This document shows, in pieces, positions 35,568 through 45,474 of a DNA stretch of 48,127 nucleotides. A model generated the notes under the pieces. The model saw nothing but the letters and a program-made list of their open reading frames with translations, had not been told where the DNA came from and made no database searches. Position numbers and translations under genes: made by a program. How positions within the stretch are numbered: the first letter of the stretch is position 1; every line of letters begins with the position of its first letter. The DNA comes from Collinsella aerofaciens (GTDB lineage: Bacteria > Actinomycetota > Coriobacteriia > Coriobacteriales > Coriobacteriaceae): assembly GCF_015555045.1 (NCBI RefSeq), contig NZ_JADNJQ010000008.1, positions 1 to 48,127 on the forward strand, in the 5' to 3' direction.

Positions 35568-37244
35568 ATGGCTGATTCTATGTTCCACCAGCCCGTTATG
35601 GGTCGTCGCGCCTTTGTTGGCGGCACCCTTGCTGCGAGCTCCATGGCTTTTCTTGCCGCATGTGGCAAGAAGGGTGGCGACGCTTCCGGTTCTGAGTCCG
35701 GTTCGACGCTGAACTTCTACATCAACAACCCGGTCTGCATCGACCCCTACAATGTCCAGGAGGACCAGGGCACTCAGGTCGAGTACCAGCTCTTTGACGC
35801 TCTGACCTCTTACGACGCCGAGAAGGGCGAGATCGTTCCGCTGGCTTGCGAGTCCTTTGAGTCCAACGACGACGCCACCGAGTTTACCTTCAAGATCAAG
35901 AAGGCCAAGTTCCACAACGGTGACGACGTTACCTCCAAGTCCTTCAAGCTCGGTTGGGAGCGTCTGGTCAACACCAAGTCGGCTGTCGCTACCGAGTACG
36001 GTCCTTCCGAGGTCTCCTATCACCTTTCCATGGTCGAGGGTTATGACGACCTGCTTGCCGGTAACGCTACCGAGCTCAGCGGTGTTACGTGCCCCGACGA
36101 TGAGACCCTCGTCGTCAAGCTGTCTTCCGCTTACGCTGACTTCCCCTTCGTCGCCTCTCATCCGGCTCTGGCCCCGGTTCCCGAGTGCGCCGAGTCCGAT
36201 GTCAAGAGCTTCTATCTTGCCCCGGTCGGTAACGGCCCGTTCATGATGGACGGCAAGTGGGAGGATGGCCAGGAGATCAACGTCAAGAAGTTCGACGATT
36301 ACTATGGCGACAAGGCCAAGATCGATGGCATCCACTTCCAGGTCATCAAGGACATGGAGACCGCTTACAAGGAGTTCCAGGCCGGTAACCTCGATGTCTG
36401 CGACGTTCCCGTCGCTCAGATCGATGCCGCCAAGAAGGATCGCGGCGTGTCCAAGGACGGCTACACCATGGGTGACGGCGAGCGCATGCTGCTCGGCGCC
36501 GAGCCTTCCACGTACTATCTGACCTGCAACACCACGGCCGAGCCGTTCAACAACGCCGACCTGCGTAGGGGCATCTCCCTGGCCATCAACCGTGAGGCCA
36601 TCTGCAAGACCATCTTCAAGGGTACCCGTACCCCTGCCGACGGCATTGTTCCTCCGGGCATCGATGGCTACAAGGAGGGCGCATGGGAGTTCTGCGACTA
36701 CGATGTCGACAAGGCTAACGAGTACCTCGACAAGGTTGCTCCCGCTGGCGCTAACGGGGATCGTGGCATTAGCGTGACCCTGTCCTACAACCAGGACGGC
36801 GGTCACAAGGAGATCATGGAGTCCATCATCGGCGACCTCGCCAAGGTTGGCGTTACCGCTGTCTCCGATACCCCTGAGTGGTCTGCCCTGCTCGAGCAGT
36901 ATCAGAACTTTAACTATCAGTTCGGTCGTCTGGGTTGGATTGCCGACTACCCGATCATGGACAACTTCCTGTATCCGCTGTTCCACTCCGACTCCCTCGG
37001 TGGCGACAACCGCTCCGGTTACAACAACCCCGAGTTCGACGCCAAGGTCGACGAGGCTCGTACTATTGTTGACGACGAGGAGCGCGTCGCTAAGATGCAG
37101 GAGGCCGACGCAATGGTCGCTGCCGACTGCCCGGTCATCCCGATTATGTTCTACACGCACACCATCGCCGGCTCCGATCGCATCAAGCACCTCTATGTCG
37201 ATCCGCAGAAGCACGCCGATCTGGGTACCGCTGAGCTCGCCTAA
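35568..37244 (+). CDS. oppA: Oligopeptide ABC transporter substrate-binding lipoprotein OppA
   Basis: Predicted 558-residue peptide-binding lipoprotein (SBP_bac_5). The N terminus has GRRAFVGG followed by a hydrophobic stretch and lipobox LAAC (Cys32), so lipidation after Tat or Sec export is expected; a Gly/Ser linker follows. The fold motif EFTFKIKKAKFHNGDDVTSKSF and the late LRRGISLAINREAI are typical of OppA. AAGGAGGAT (35556-35564) supports the ATG at 35568. Strong codon bias suggests high expression. It is only distantly similar to the binding protein at 17603, so the two importers probably take different substrates. Confidence 0.88.
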   Translation: MADSMFHQPVMGRRAFVGGTLAASSMAFLAACGKKGGDASGSESGSTLNFYINNPVCIDPYNVQEDQGTQVEYQLFDALTSYDAEKGEIVPLACESFESNDDATEFTFKIKKAKFHNGDDVTSKSFKLGWERLVNTKSAVATEYGPSEVSYHLSMVEGYDDLLAGNATELSGVTCPDDETLVVKLSSAYADFPFVASHPALAPVPECAESDVKSFYLAPVGNGPFMMDGKWEDGQEINVKKFDDYYGDKAKIDGIHFQVIKDMETAYKEFQAGNLDVCDVPVAQIDAAKKDRGVSKDGYTMGDGERMLLGAEPSTYYLTCNTTAEPFNNADLRRGISLAINREAICKTIFKGTRTPADGIVPPGIDGYKEGAWEFCDYDVDKANEYLDKVAPAGANGDRGISVTLSYNQDGGHKEIMESIIGDLAKVGVTAVSDTPEWSALLEQYQNFNYQFGRLGWIADYPIMDNFLYPLFHSDSLGGDNRSGYNNPEFDAKVDEARTIVDDEERVAKMQEADAMVAADCPVIPIMFYTHTIAGSDRIKHLYVDPQKHADLGTAELA

Positions 37245-37340
37245 GAGTTTGCAGCTTCCGTGAGGGTCAAGTATTTACGTAGACCTCATGGGAAACATAC
37301 AGTTCTCCCTAACCTGGGGTAAACTGGCTGATGGTAATTT

Positions 37341-37370
37341 TGGGATGCCGGTCTGGCGATCGGCATCCCA
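37341..37370 (+). terminator. Intra-operon hairpin between oppA and oppB
   Basis: TGGGATGCCG (37341-37350) pairs with CGGCATCCCA (37361-37370), followed by only TTT. A second imperfect hairpin lies just after oppA (37259-37291). As in the first transporter operon, this probably allows excess binding protein relative to the membrane parts. Confidence 0.6.
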
Positions 37371-37400
37371 TTTAGGTTAATCCCTAGATAGGGGAGTGGT

Positions 37401-38438
37401 ATGGGTAAGTACATCGTTAAACGTGTGCTTCAGTTCATCCCGGTGTTTTTGGGCGTTACGCTGATTCTGTTCGCCCTTCAGAATATCGTGCCGGGAGATC
37501 CGATCAAGCTGATCGGTGGAGACAAGGCTCTGTCCCCCGAGGTGGAGCTTCAGCTTCGCGTCCGCTATCACCTGGTCCAGACGGACGAGGACGGCAACGC
37601 GATCCTTGACGAGAACGGCGACCCCGTTCAAACGTCGCTCGTGGACCGTTACTTGTATTACATGAACGGCCTGCTTCATGGCGATCTGGGCAATTCGTAT
37701 CAGCGCAAGCTGCCGGTTACGGAAATCTTCGCCCAGAAGTATCCGTATACGGTCAAACTTGCCGCGTGCGCCATCGTGCTCGAGGCAATCATGGGTATCG
37801 GTGCGGGTATCATTTCGGCGGTAAAGCGTTATTCCTTCTGGGATATTTTGGTAACGCTCACCACGTCGATCCTCGTTGCGGTCCCGGCCTTCTGGCTCGG
37901 TATGTTGCTGCAGCTGTTCTTTGGCGTCATCCTCAAGGACGCCACGGGCGGTGCATTCTCCATGCCGATCTCGGGTGCCGGCGGTTCCAGCTCTCAGTAT
38001 CAGGATTGGATGCACTATGTGCTTCCGACCATTACGCTGGCTTCGGTTTCGACCGCTTATGCCGCGCGCATTATGCGCTCGCAGCTGCTTGACGTCATGA
38101 ACCAGGATTACATCCGTACGGCAAAGGCCAAGGGTCTCTCCAATCGCGCGATCATCATCAAGCATGCGCTTAAGAATGCACTCATCCCCGTCGTTACCTA
38201 TATTGGTGTCGACTTTGGTGGCATGCTTTCGGGCGCCATCCTGACCGAGACGGTCTTTAACTGGCCCGGTATCGGCTATGAGGTCTATCGCGCCATTAGC
38301 ATGCGTGACTGGCCCATCGTTATGGGCGGCGTTACGCTCATCGTTGTCGTCGTCATGGTGATCAACCTGCTCGTCGACATTAGCTATGCATTCCTCGACC
38401 CGCGCATCCGCCTTGGCGGTCCGTCGGATAAGGCCTAA
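37401..38438 (+). CDS. oppB: Oligopeptide ABC transporter permease OppB
   Basis: Inner-membrane permease, 345 residues, six or so helices. It begins KYIVKRVLQFIPVFLGVTLILF, has an extracellular region with an acidic insert (QTDEDGNAILDENGDPVQ, about residues 60-77) not usual in OppB, the EAA loop NQDYIRTAKAKGLSNRAI, and ends LDPRIRLGG as B permeases do. AGGGGAG upstream supports the ATG. oppC follows after 14 nt. Confidence 0.9.
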   Translation: MGKYIVKRVLQFIPVFLGVTLILFALQNIVPGDPIKLIGGDKALSPEVELQLRVRYHLVQTDEDGNAILDENGDPVQTSLVDRYLYYMNGLLHGDLGNSYQRKLPVTEIFAQKYPYTVKLAACAIVLEAIMGIGAGIISAVKRYSFWDILVTLTTSILVAVPAFWLGMLLQLFFGVILKDATGGAFSMPISGAGGSSSQYQDWMHYVLPTITLASVSTAYAARIMRSQLLDVMNQDYIRTAKAKGLSNRAIIIKHALKNALIPVVTYIGVDFGGMLSGAILTETVFNWPGIGYEVYRAISMRDWPIVMGGVTLIVVVVMVINLLVDISYAFLDPRIRLGGPSDKA

Positions 38439-38452
38439 GGGAGGTACGTCTC

Positions 38453-39388
38453 ATGCAGGAAACTGATTCTCAGTCTCAGGAGCAGGCTACCGCCACCAAG
38501 GTCGCATCTGCTCCCGCCAAGTCCCGCACGCTGTGGGGCGACGCTTTTAAGCGTCTTCGTAAGAACAAGCTCGCCGTTATCGGTGTCTGCTGGATCATCA
38601 TCGTCGTTGTGGTTGCCCTGACCGCAGATCTGTGGGCTAAGCCCTGGCTCGGTTCTCCGACGGCTTCCGACTCGACCACTATGGCCGAGACGTCGCTGCT
38701 GGCTCCGTGTGCAGAGCATCCGTTTGGCACCGACGCCCTTGGTCGTGACATTCTCGTCCGCGTTATCTACGGTGCGCGCGTTTCGCTGTCCGTCGGAATT
38801 ATGGCCACCGCGATCTCCACGCTGATTGGTCTGGTCATGGGTGCTCTGGCCGGTTTCTACGGCGGCATCTGGGATACGATCATCATGCGCTGTGCGGACA
38901 TCTTCCTGGCGTTCCCGTACGTGCTGTTCGTTGTCGCCATGATCGCCGTTATTGGCCGTGGTCTTCAGAACGTCTTTATCGCCATCGGTATTCTCGGCTG
39001 GCCTTCGATTGCGCGCGTCTTCCGCTCTGCGATCTTGACCGTCAAGGAAAACGACTATGTTGATGCTGCGCGCGCGATGGGTGCATCTGATGCTCGTATC
39101 GTTGTACGTCACATCTTCCCGAACTCCGTCGCCTCCATCGTGGTCTACGCGACCATGAACATTGGTGGCGCCATTCTGACCGAGTCCGCTCTGTCCTTCC
39201 TCGGCATGGGCGTTATTCCGCCTACGCCTTCGTGGGGCTCCATGATTCAGGACGGTCAGCAGTATCTTCTGACTGCTCCCTGGATGATGATCATGCCCGG
39301 TCTGGCAATTCTCTCGACGGTGCTCGCCTTCACCCTGTTGGGTGATGGTCTGCGCGACGCCCTCGACGTCAAGATGAAGGACGCATAA
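38453..39388 (+). CDS. oppC: Oligopeptide ABC transporter permease OppC
   Basis: Second permease, 311 residues: a polar N-terminal tail (about 25 residues, Gln/Ser rich), a first helix, then HPFGTDALGRDILVRVIYGARVSLSVG, a clear C-type permease signature. The EAA loop is KENDYVDAARAMGASDAR and the C-terminal half has GGAILTESALSFLGMGV, PTPSWGSMI and LLGDGLRDALD. GGGAGG upstream supports the ATG. oppD starts 2 nt after the stop. Confidence 0.92.
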   Translation: MQETDSQSQEQATATKVASAPAKSRTLWGDAFKRLRKNKLAVIGVCWIIIVVVVALTADLWAKPWLGSPTASDSTTMAETSLLAPCAEHPFGTDALGRDILVRVIYGARVSLSVGIMATAISTLIGLVMGALAGFYGGIWDTIIMRCADIFLAFPYVLFVVAMIAVIGRGLQNVFIAIGILGWPSIARVFRSAILTVKENDYVDAARAMGASDARIVVRHIFPNSVASIVVYATMNIGGAILTESALSFLGMGVIPPTPSWGSMIQDGQQYLLTAPWMMIMPGLAILSTVLAFTLLGDGLRDALDVKMKDA

Positions 39389-39390
39389 GG

Positions 39391-40481
39391 ATGAAGAAGA
39401 ACAAGAACTATGTGGACCTGAAGGACCAGCCGGTTCCCGAGGGCCAGCATCTGCTCGAGGTCGATGACCTTAAGATGTATTTCCACACCGAGGATGGCGT
39501 CGTTCGCGCTGTCGACGGTGTCTCCTACACGCTCGATCGCGGCGAGACCCTGGGCGTCGTCGGTGAGTCCGGCTCCGGTAAGTCCGTGACCGCCATGACC
39601 ATCATGGGCCTTATCTCGATGCCTCCGGGAAAGATTGAGGGCGGTGACGTTCGATATCGCGGTCGCTCCATCCTCGAAATGACCGAGGAAGAGATGCAGC
39701 ACATTCGCGGTAACGACATCGCGATGATCTTCCAGGATCCTATGACCTCCTTGAACCCGGTTTATAAGATCGGCAAGCAGGTGGGCGAGGGCCTTCGTCT
39801 GCACCGTGGCTACTCCAAGCAGGAGGCGCTCAAGCGTGCCACCGAGCTTTTGGACCTCGTTGGTATTCCCGAGCCCGAGAAGCGCGTCAATGAGTATCCG
39901 CACCAGTTCTCTGGCGGTATGCGTCAGCGCGTCATGATTGCCATGGCTCTTGCCTGCGATCCCGATATTCTGATTGCCGACGAGCCCACGACGGCTCTGG
40001 ACGTTACCATTCAGGCTCAGATTATCGAGCTCATGCAGGAAATGCAGGAGAAGAACGGCAACGCCATCATCATGATTACCCATGACCTGGGCGTCGTCGC
40101 CGACATGGCCGACAAGATCATGGTTATGTACGCCGGCCGTCCCGTCGAGTTCGGTACTGCTGAGGAAATCTTCTACGAGAGCCGCCACCCCTACACCTGG
40201 GGCCTTATCCGCTCCATCCCGGAGCAGGCCATCGAAGAGAAGAAGCCGCTTACGCCGATTCACGGCAACCCGCCTTCGCTCATGAACCTGCCCGAGGGCT
40301 GCGTGTTCTCGCCTCGTTGTCCCTATGCGACCGATAAGTGCCGCAAGCAGCGCCCCGAGCGCGTTGTCACCGAGTCTGGTCATTACTCTGCGTGCCACTA
40401 CTCCGGTGACCCCGAGTTTCTCAAGAACGCTCCTGAGACGTCCCGTACGCGCAAGGATTCCAAGAAGGGAGGCGAGGCGTA

Positions 40482-40482
<1 letters not shown>
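39391..40482 (+). CDS. oppD: Oligopeptide ABC transporter ATP-binding protein OppD
   Basis: ATPase subunit, 363 residues, cytosolic face. Walker A GESGSGKSVTAM, Q-loop IFQDPMTSLNPV, signature FSGGMRQRVMIAMALA, Walker B IADEPTTALD and switch His ITHDLGVVADM. The C-terminal oligopeptide extension keeps its cysteines (EGCVFSPRCPYATDKCRKQ and SACHY), which bind an Fe-S cluster in some OppD homologues. These are the residues missing from the fused protein at 20334. It overlaps oppF by one nt (TAATG). Confidence 0.93.
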
Positions 40483-41510
<1,028 letters not shown>

Positions 41511-41526
41511 TCGGTTGTTCTCGTCC

Positions 41527-41658
41527 GGGCCCGCGCTGGACTTAGTTTTCAGAACGTCCTCGACCATGGAAACCCCCTTATCCTGCTCCTTCGGAGCTGC
41601 GGATAAGGGGGTTTCCTGGTCTGCGGAATGTTCTGAAAACTAAGTCCAGCACGGGCCC
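41527..41658. repeat. Giant palindrome C downstream of oppF
   Basis: A 132-bp near-perfect inverted repeat. It runs from GGGCCC (41527-41532) paired with GGGCCC (41653-41658) through long uninterrupted arms (GCTGGACTTAGTTTTCAGAA at 41535-41554 has its complement on the right side), GGAAACCCCCTTATCC with its complement, to a tip GCTCC-TTC-GGAGC at 41585-41597. Only a few unpaired bases occur on each side. No frame of note is inside. It could be a small mobile element (MITE-like) or a structured RNA. Confidence 0.85.
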
Positions 41659-41724
41659 TGCGGCAACGCGGCAGGGAGGGGTGCGATTCCTTGATCGCTC
41701 ACTTAATCTAATAGGAAAGTTAGT

Positions 41725-41755
41725 GAGGCCGGAGCTTTAGCTCCGGCCTCTTTAT
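41725..41755 (+). terminator. Strong intrinsic terminator after the opp operon
   Basis: GAGGCCGGAGC (41725-41735) pairs perfectly with GCTCCGGCCTC (41740-41750), loop TTTA, then TTTAT. A second perfect 8-bp hairpin, GGCTCGGC (41761-41768) with GCCGAGCC (41772-41779), follows. Confidence 0.85.
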
Positions 41756-41830
41756 ATAAGGGCTCGGCAAGGCCGAGCCACTAAATTTATATCAGCCCTC
41801 AGAACATGTTTGAGAATTGTGCCTGAAGTA

Positions 41831-41974
41831 CGTATTTGCAGGCCCCGAATCGGTGTTGCCTCCCGGCGCATTCCGCAGGGGGAGCGATATTTTGCAGCAC
41901 GAAGTGCGCAGCAAAATATCGCTCATGCCCGAGGACGCGCCGGGAGGCAACACCGATTCGGGGCCGGACATACG
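41831..41974. repeat. Giant palindrome D upstream of tRNA-Leu
   Basis: About 144 bp. Perfect 29-bp arms at 41841-41869 and 41937-41965 (GGCCCCGAATCGG at the outer end), extended by CGTAT/ATACG at 41831-41835 and 41970-41974. Inside lies a second perfect 14-bp stem, GAGCGATATTTTGC (41882-41895) with its complement at 41911-41924, and a GCAC-GAA-GTGC tip. The regions between the two stems are unpaired and of unequal sequence. No gene is seen. Confidence 0.88.
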
Positions 41975-42003
41975 GATCTACCTGCTCATTTACAAATTCG
42001 TAA

Positions 42004-42052
42004 ACTTTTTTGAAAAAAGTGCTTGCACAGTTCTCGAATCATAGGTTATTAT
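42004..42052 (+). promoter_or_regulatory. tRNA-Leu promoter with palindromic A/T module
   Basis: ACTTTTTTGAAAAAAGT (42004-42020), two nt, TTGCAC (-35, 42023-42028), an 18-nt spacer and TATTAT (-10, 42047-42052). The module directly upstream of -35 recurs in front of two tRNA-Gly genes and resembles an UP element. The leader to the mature 5' end is 57 nt. Confidence 0.75.
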
Positions 42053-42109
42053 CTTCCTCGTTGAACGCGCGGGTCCAACAAAGTGAACCGCAAATCAACA
42101 ACATAGCAT

Positions 42110-42199
42110 GTCGGAGTGGCGGAATTGGCAGACGCGCTAGCTTGAGGTGCTAGTGACCGCTTTTTGGTCATGCGGGTTCAAGTCCCGCCTCCGACACCA
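42110..42199 (+). tRNA. tRNA-Leu(GAG)
   Basis: Acceptor GTCGGAG (42110-42116) pairs with CTCCGAC (42189-42195), discriminator A, encoded CCA at 42197-42199. The anticodon arm CTAGC-TTGAGGT-GCTAG gives anticodon GAG (reads CUC/CUU). The long variable arm typical of type II tRNAs is present (GACCGCTTTTTGGTC), and the T loop is GTTCAAGTC. Confidence 0.95.
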
Positions 42200-42210
42200 T
42201 CGCATTTGAG

Positions 42211-42232
42211 AAGCCTCTTCGGAGGCTTTTTT
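42211..42232 (+). terminator. Terminator after tRNA-Leu
   Basis: AAGCCTC (42211-42217), loop TTCG, GAGGCTT (42222-42228), then Ts to 42232. Confidence 0.92.
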
Positions 42233-42258
42233 GTTACCGATAGACGGTGGGGTCCACG

Positions 42259-44604
42259 ATGGAAACGCTTGAACGCAACGAGTGGGCAGACGTTGCCCAA
42301 CTAGTCGAGATCACGAGCGATGCTGTCATCATCTGCGAGCTCGACGGAACCATTCTGCATGTGAATAATCGCTTACTTGGGTTGATGTGCGAGGAACGCG
42401 CCGATGTCATCGGTGGAGATGTTAAAGACGTCCTGTACTCGTCCGCTTTTGAACGTGCGACGGAACATCGTCTGCCATTTGAAACTGATGGCTTCGAGAA
42501 CGAACTGATGCTCAAGCTGAGTGACGGCTCTTTTATCCCCGTCTTGGTTCGCGCGGGCTCCGTAACGCCTCCACGCATCTTTGGGCGCCGCGCACCACGT
42601 GTCCTAGTGGCGCTTCACAGTATCGAGGAACAGTATTCTCACGACCGTCAACTTAAGCGTGCGTTATCGGAGCTTAGAGTTGCGAACAAGCGTCTCTCTG
42701 GCACTCTCTCGGTCATTATGAGTACCGTGGGCTCCGATGAGCTGCCCAGCCTACTTGATACCGTTTTGAACCAGCTTGTAGGAACGCTCGATGCTTCGGG
42801 TGCCGCTATCTATTTTTCTGAGAGCGGCGGTTTTAAACTTCGCGGTGTTTCCAAGGAGCTGTACGACAGCTACCTGCCTGAGTTTTTGCCGTATGGCGCT
42901 GGCATTCCGACGTATGTTCTTCGTGAGTCGCGTGCCTGTCGCTTGTCGATTCAACAGGACCTTGAGGGTGATAAGGCCGCCTCCGGTATGTTCATGGACC
43001 TGGACAATCGTTCTAAGCACCTGTTGCGCATGCAGGATATGCCTCCGTACCGCAGCGAGATCTGTCTTCCCGTTTTTTACGGTACGCAGATTCTTGGCGT
43101 GCTGGAAGTTGGTTGGAAACGCCCCCAGGCACCGCTCGCCTATGACGTTAATGTGCTCGAGGTCATTTGCGATTACCTGTCTATCCAGCTGGTCGGCATG
43201 GCATCGAGCCTTCGCTCCCGTCGCACGGCCGAGCTTGGCCGCTCGCTCAATGTCTTGCGTGATGAGTTGTTTACCTTTCTAGACGATTCCGCCGCGGCTA
43301 CCCAGGCGGTATCGTCCGAGATCTGCAATATGCTTAACTGCCATTTTTGCCCTGTTGAGTATGACGCCAGTCTGGATTCCTACGTCATAGATTTTGAAGG
43401 TGGCAGTCGCGTTGCTTTGCCGGACGATCCCGAGAAGCTTTTCTTTTCCACGACGGCGCCAGCGGCACGTCTGGGGGCTGGCCCTGATGGCTTTGAGGCA
43501 TCTGTTTTGGGCGGTACGAGTGCCGAGGACCTTAAACACGTCCGTATAACTCGCGTTGATGAATCGATGCCTATGGGAGGCTGGCTTAGGGCGCATGGCC
43601 TGCCTTGTCAAGGTCTCTACGTCGACTCCGGCATCGAGGCGGGGCGCCCGCGCTCTGAGGGTGATGGCAAGCACAGTAACGACGCGATTGTTCCTGCTTC
43701 TGTTGCGAAGAGCCCGACGACGCGCGCGCTGCTGCTTCGTGATGGTAGCCAAGAGCCGATTGATGATCTTGAATATGACTACTTGGTGCACTTGGCGCAT
43801 GACTTTGAACTGATCTACGAAGGCGAATCTCAAAAGCGCGAGGAGCGCCATATCGCTCAGACCCTTCAGATCGGCATGAGAAATTCCCTGGGGGATGTTC
43901 CGGGTATCGCAACCGATTCGGTGTACCTGTCAGCCACGAACTCGGCGTTGGTCGGCGGCGATTTCTATACGCTCATCCGTCTTCCCGACGACTGCGCCGT
44001 CATGATTCTGGGTGATGTGTCTGGCAAAGGCATTGAGGCCGCATCGATGTCCGCGCTCGTCAAGACGGCCCTGACGACATATGCGTGGGAGGGCGCTGGA
44101 CCGGCCCGCATGGCACGCTCTCTTAACAGTATGCTCATGGGCTTTTCGAGGGTCGAGACGTTCGTGACGGCCTTTATCGCCAAGATTGACCTTAAAGCCG
44201 GACGCGCAACGTATTGTTCGGCGGGCCATCCTCCGACCATGGTCATTAGGCCAGAGTCGATGCCGCTGGGTGGCGGCGAGGCCCGTGGGGGAGAGGTCGA
44301 GCTGCTTGGATGCCAATCGGGCGTAATCGGTGCCTTTGAGAGCATGGTGTACGAGACAGGCGTGTTTACGTTCGCTCCTGGCGACATGCTCTTCATGTAT
44401 ACGGACGGAACGATTGAGGCCCGCGACCGCACCGGAGCGTTCTTTGGTGAGCAGCGCCTTCGTGACCTTCTGCTCTCTGTCTCGGGTGAGGGCGTATCGG
44501 GAATCTGCGGCAAGGTCTTGGGCGAGCTTGACCGATTTACCGAATCGGCGCTGGACGATGACATTGCATTGGTGTCCCTTGAGTTTTTACGGGGTCGTTC
44601 ATAG
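42259..44604 (+). CDS. PAS-GAF-PP2C (SpoIIE-like) serine phosphatase
   Basis: Predicted 781-residue signalling phosphatase of the RsbU/RsbP type that would dephosphorylate a STAS anti-anti-sigma factor. Residues about 10-120 look like a PAS domain (DAVIICELDGTILHVNNRLLGL), about 150-310 a GAF domain, then a less conserved middle, and about 540-780 the PP2C domain with metal-binding SALVGGDFYTL, ILGDVSGKGIEAA, MYTDGTIEA and the late DDDIALV. No transmembrane segment, so the signal is likely internal. GGTGGGG (42246-42252) supports the ATG at 42259; the upstream GTG at 42247 is the alternative. The next gene, 78 nt on, encodes its likely target. Confidence 0.87.
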   Translation: METLERNEWADVAQLVEITSDAVIICELDGTILHVNNRLLGLMCEERADVIGGDVKDVLYSSAFERATEHRLPFETDGFENELMLKLSDGSFIPVLVRAGSVTPPRIFGRRAPRVLVALHSIEEQYSHDRQLKRALSELRVANKRLSGTLSVIMSTVGSDELPSLLDTVLNQLVGTLDASGAAIYFSESGGFKLRGVSKELYDSYLPEFLPYGAGIPTYVLRESRACRLSIQQDLEGDKAASGMFMDLDNRSKHLLRMQDMPPYRSEICLPVFYGTQILGVLEVGWKRPQAPLAYDVNVLEVICDYLSIQLVGMASSLRSRRTAELGRSLNVLRDELFTFLDDSAAATQAVSSEICNMLNCHFCPVEYDASLDSYVIDFEGGSRVALPDDPEKLFFSTTAPAARLGAGPDGFEASVLGGTSAEDLKHVRITRVDESMPMGGWLRAHGLPCQGLYVDSGIEAGRPRSEGDGKHSNDAIVPASVAKSPTTRALLLRDGSQEPIDDLEYDYLVHLAHDFELIYEGESQKREERHIAQTLQIGMRNSLGDVPGIATDSVYLSATNSALVGGDFYTLIRLPDDCAVMILGDVSGKGIEAASMSALVKTALTTYAWEGAGPARMARSLNSMLMGFSRVETFVTAFIAKIDLKAGRATYCSAGHPPTMVIRPESMPLGGGEARGGEVELLGCQSGVIGAFESMVYETGVFTFAPGDMLFMYTDGTIEARDRTGAFFGEQRLRDLLLSVSGEGVSGICGKVLGELDRFTESALDDDIALVSLEFLRGRS

Positions 44605-44682
44605 ACGACGCTGGGCGGGCTGAATCCGTACGGTTGGGGAAACGAATGCATCGAGTGGGCTTTTTTGGGGAACCATGGTCGT

Positions 44683-45429
44683 ATGAATGAGTGGAATGAC
44701 ATAGCGGTTTTGACGCCACCAGGCGATATCGACATCGCCACGGTGCCTGCGCTGCGTCGGCGGTTGGATGCTTTGATTGGCCGCGGCGTGCGTCGTGTTG
44801 TCATCAACTGTCAGGCTGTTAGCTTTATCGATTCGACGGGCTTGGCATTCCTGCTTACGCGCGCTCGTGAGCTCATGAGGCGAGAAGGCCTGCTTTCGCT
44901 CGTCAATGCATCGGGTGAAGTTGTTCGCTTTTTGGAGATTGCTCGTCTTGTCGATATCCTTCATGTCGCGGGGCCGGCACGGGAGTCTATTCCCGCCATT
45001 CCGGTGGGGGAGCTGCCTCGCTGGAGTAAGAGCGTCGAGGTCCGTCAGGGTATCGAGAATCTTCCATACTACCGACATCGCATCGCCGAACTCCTTGAAT
45101 CGCTTCCGTTGCGCCGTGACGAGCGCTACGATGTCGCATTGGCGTCGGGGGAGGCGCTGGGTAATGCCTATGACCATGCGGGCGGTATCGGGTGCGTCCT
45201 GACGGTTCAGGCCTATGGCGATCGCGTTGTGGTTGAGGTGCTTGATCGAGGTGCCGGCTATTCTATCGATGAAACGAGCGAGCCGGTCGCATCCGAGGAG
45301 CGCGGCCGTGGCATCAAGCTTATGCGTATGCTCGTCGATAACGTGGAGGTTGCTCGTCGTACGGACGGCGCCGGCACGCGCGTACAGATGGTGAAGCTGT
45401 TTAGCGGAGCGCTGGAATCGTGTGCCTAG
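44683..45429 (+). CDS. Fused STAS antagonist / HATPase_c anti-sigma kinase
   Basis: A 248-residue protein with two partner-switching modules in one chain. Residues about 1-100 are STAS (SpoIIAA/RsbV-like) with the phosphorylation site FIDSTGLAF (Ser51, as in RsbV-like DSTG). Residues about 125-245 are a GHKL kinase of the RsbW/SpoIIAB group: N-box SGEALGNAYDHA, G1 box DRGAGY and G2 box ERGRGIKLM. In the classic system the two are separate proteins and the kinase also holds a sigma factor; no sigma gene is nearby. The ATG at 44683 follows only a weak GGGG, so the exact start is uncertain (TTG at 44665 is in frame). Confidence 0.85.
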   Translation: MNEWNDIAVLTPPGDIDIATVPALRRRLDALIGRGVRRVVINCQAVSFIDSTGLAFLLTRARELMRREGLLSLVNASGEVVRFLEIARLVDILHVAGPARESIPAIPVGELPRWSKSVEVRQGIENLPYYRHRIAELLESLPLRRDERYDVALASGEALGNAYDHAGGIGCVLTVQAYGDRVVVEVLDRGAGYSIDETSEPVASEERGRGIKLMRMLVDNVEVARRTDGAGTRVQMVKLFSGALESCA

Positions 45430-45474
45430 CCAATCGCTTTAGCGCGTTTAGCTACTAAGAACATGCGGCAGACA

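Noticed and set aside
41511-42109. CRISPR array or hidden gene in the 600-bp gap before tRNA-Leu
   Set aside because: The repeats are inverted, not direct and spaced; no frame of meaningful length has start signals. The gap is filled by palindromes C and D, a terminator and the tRNA promoter.
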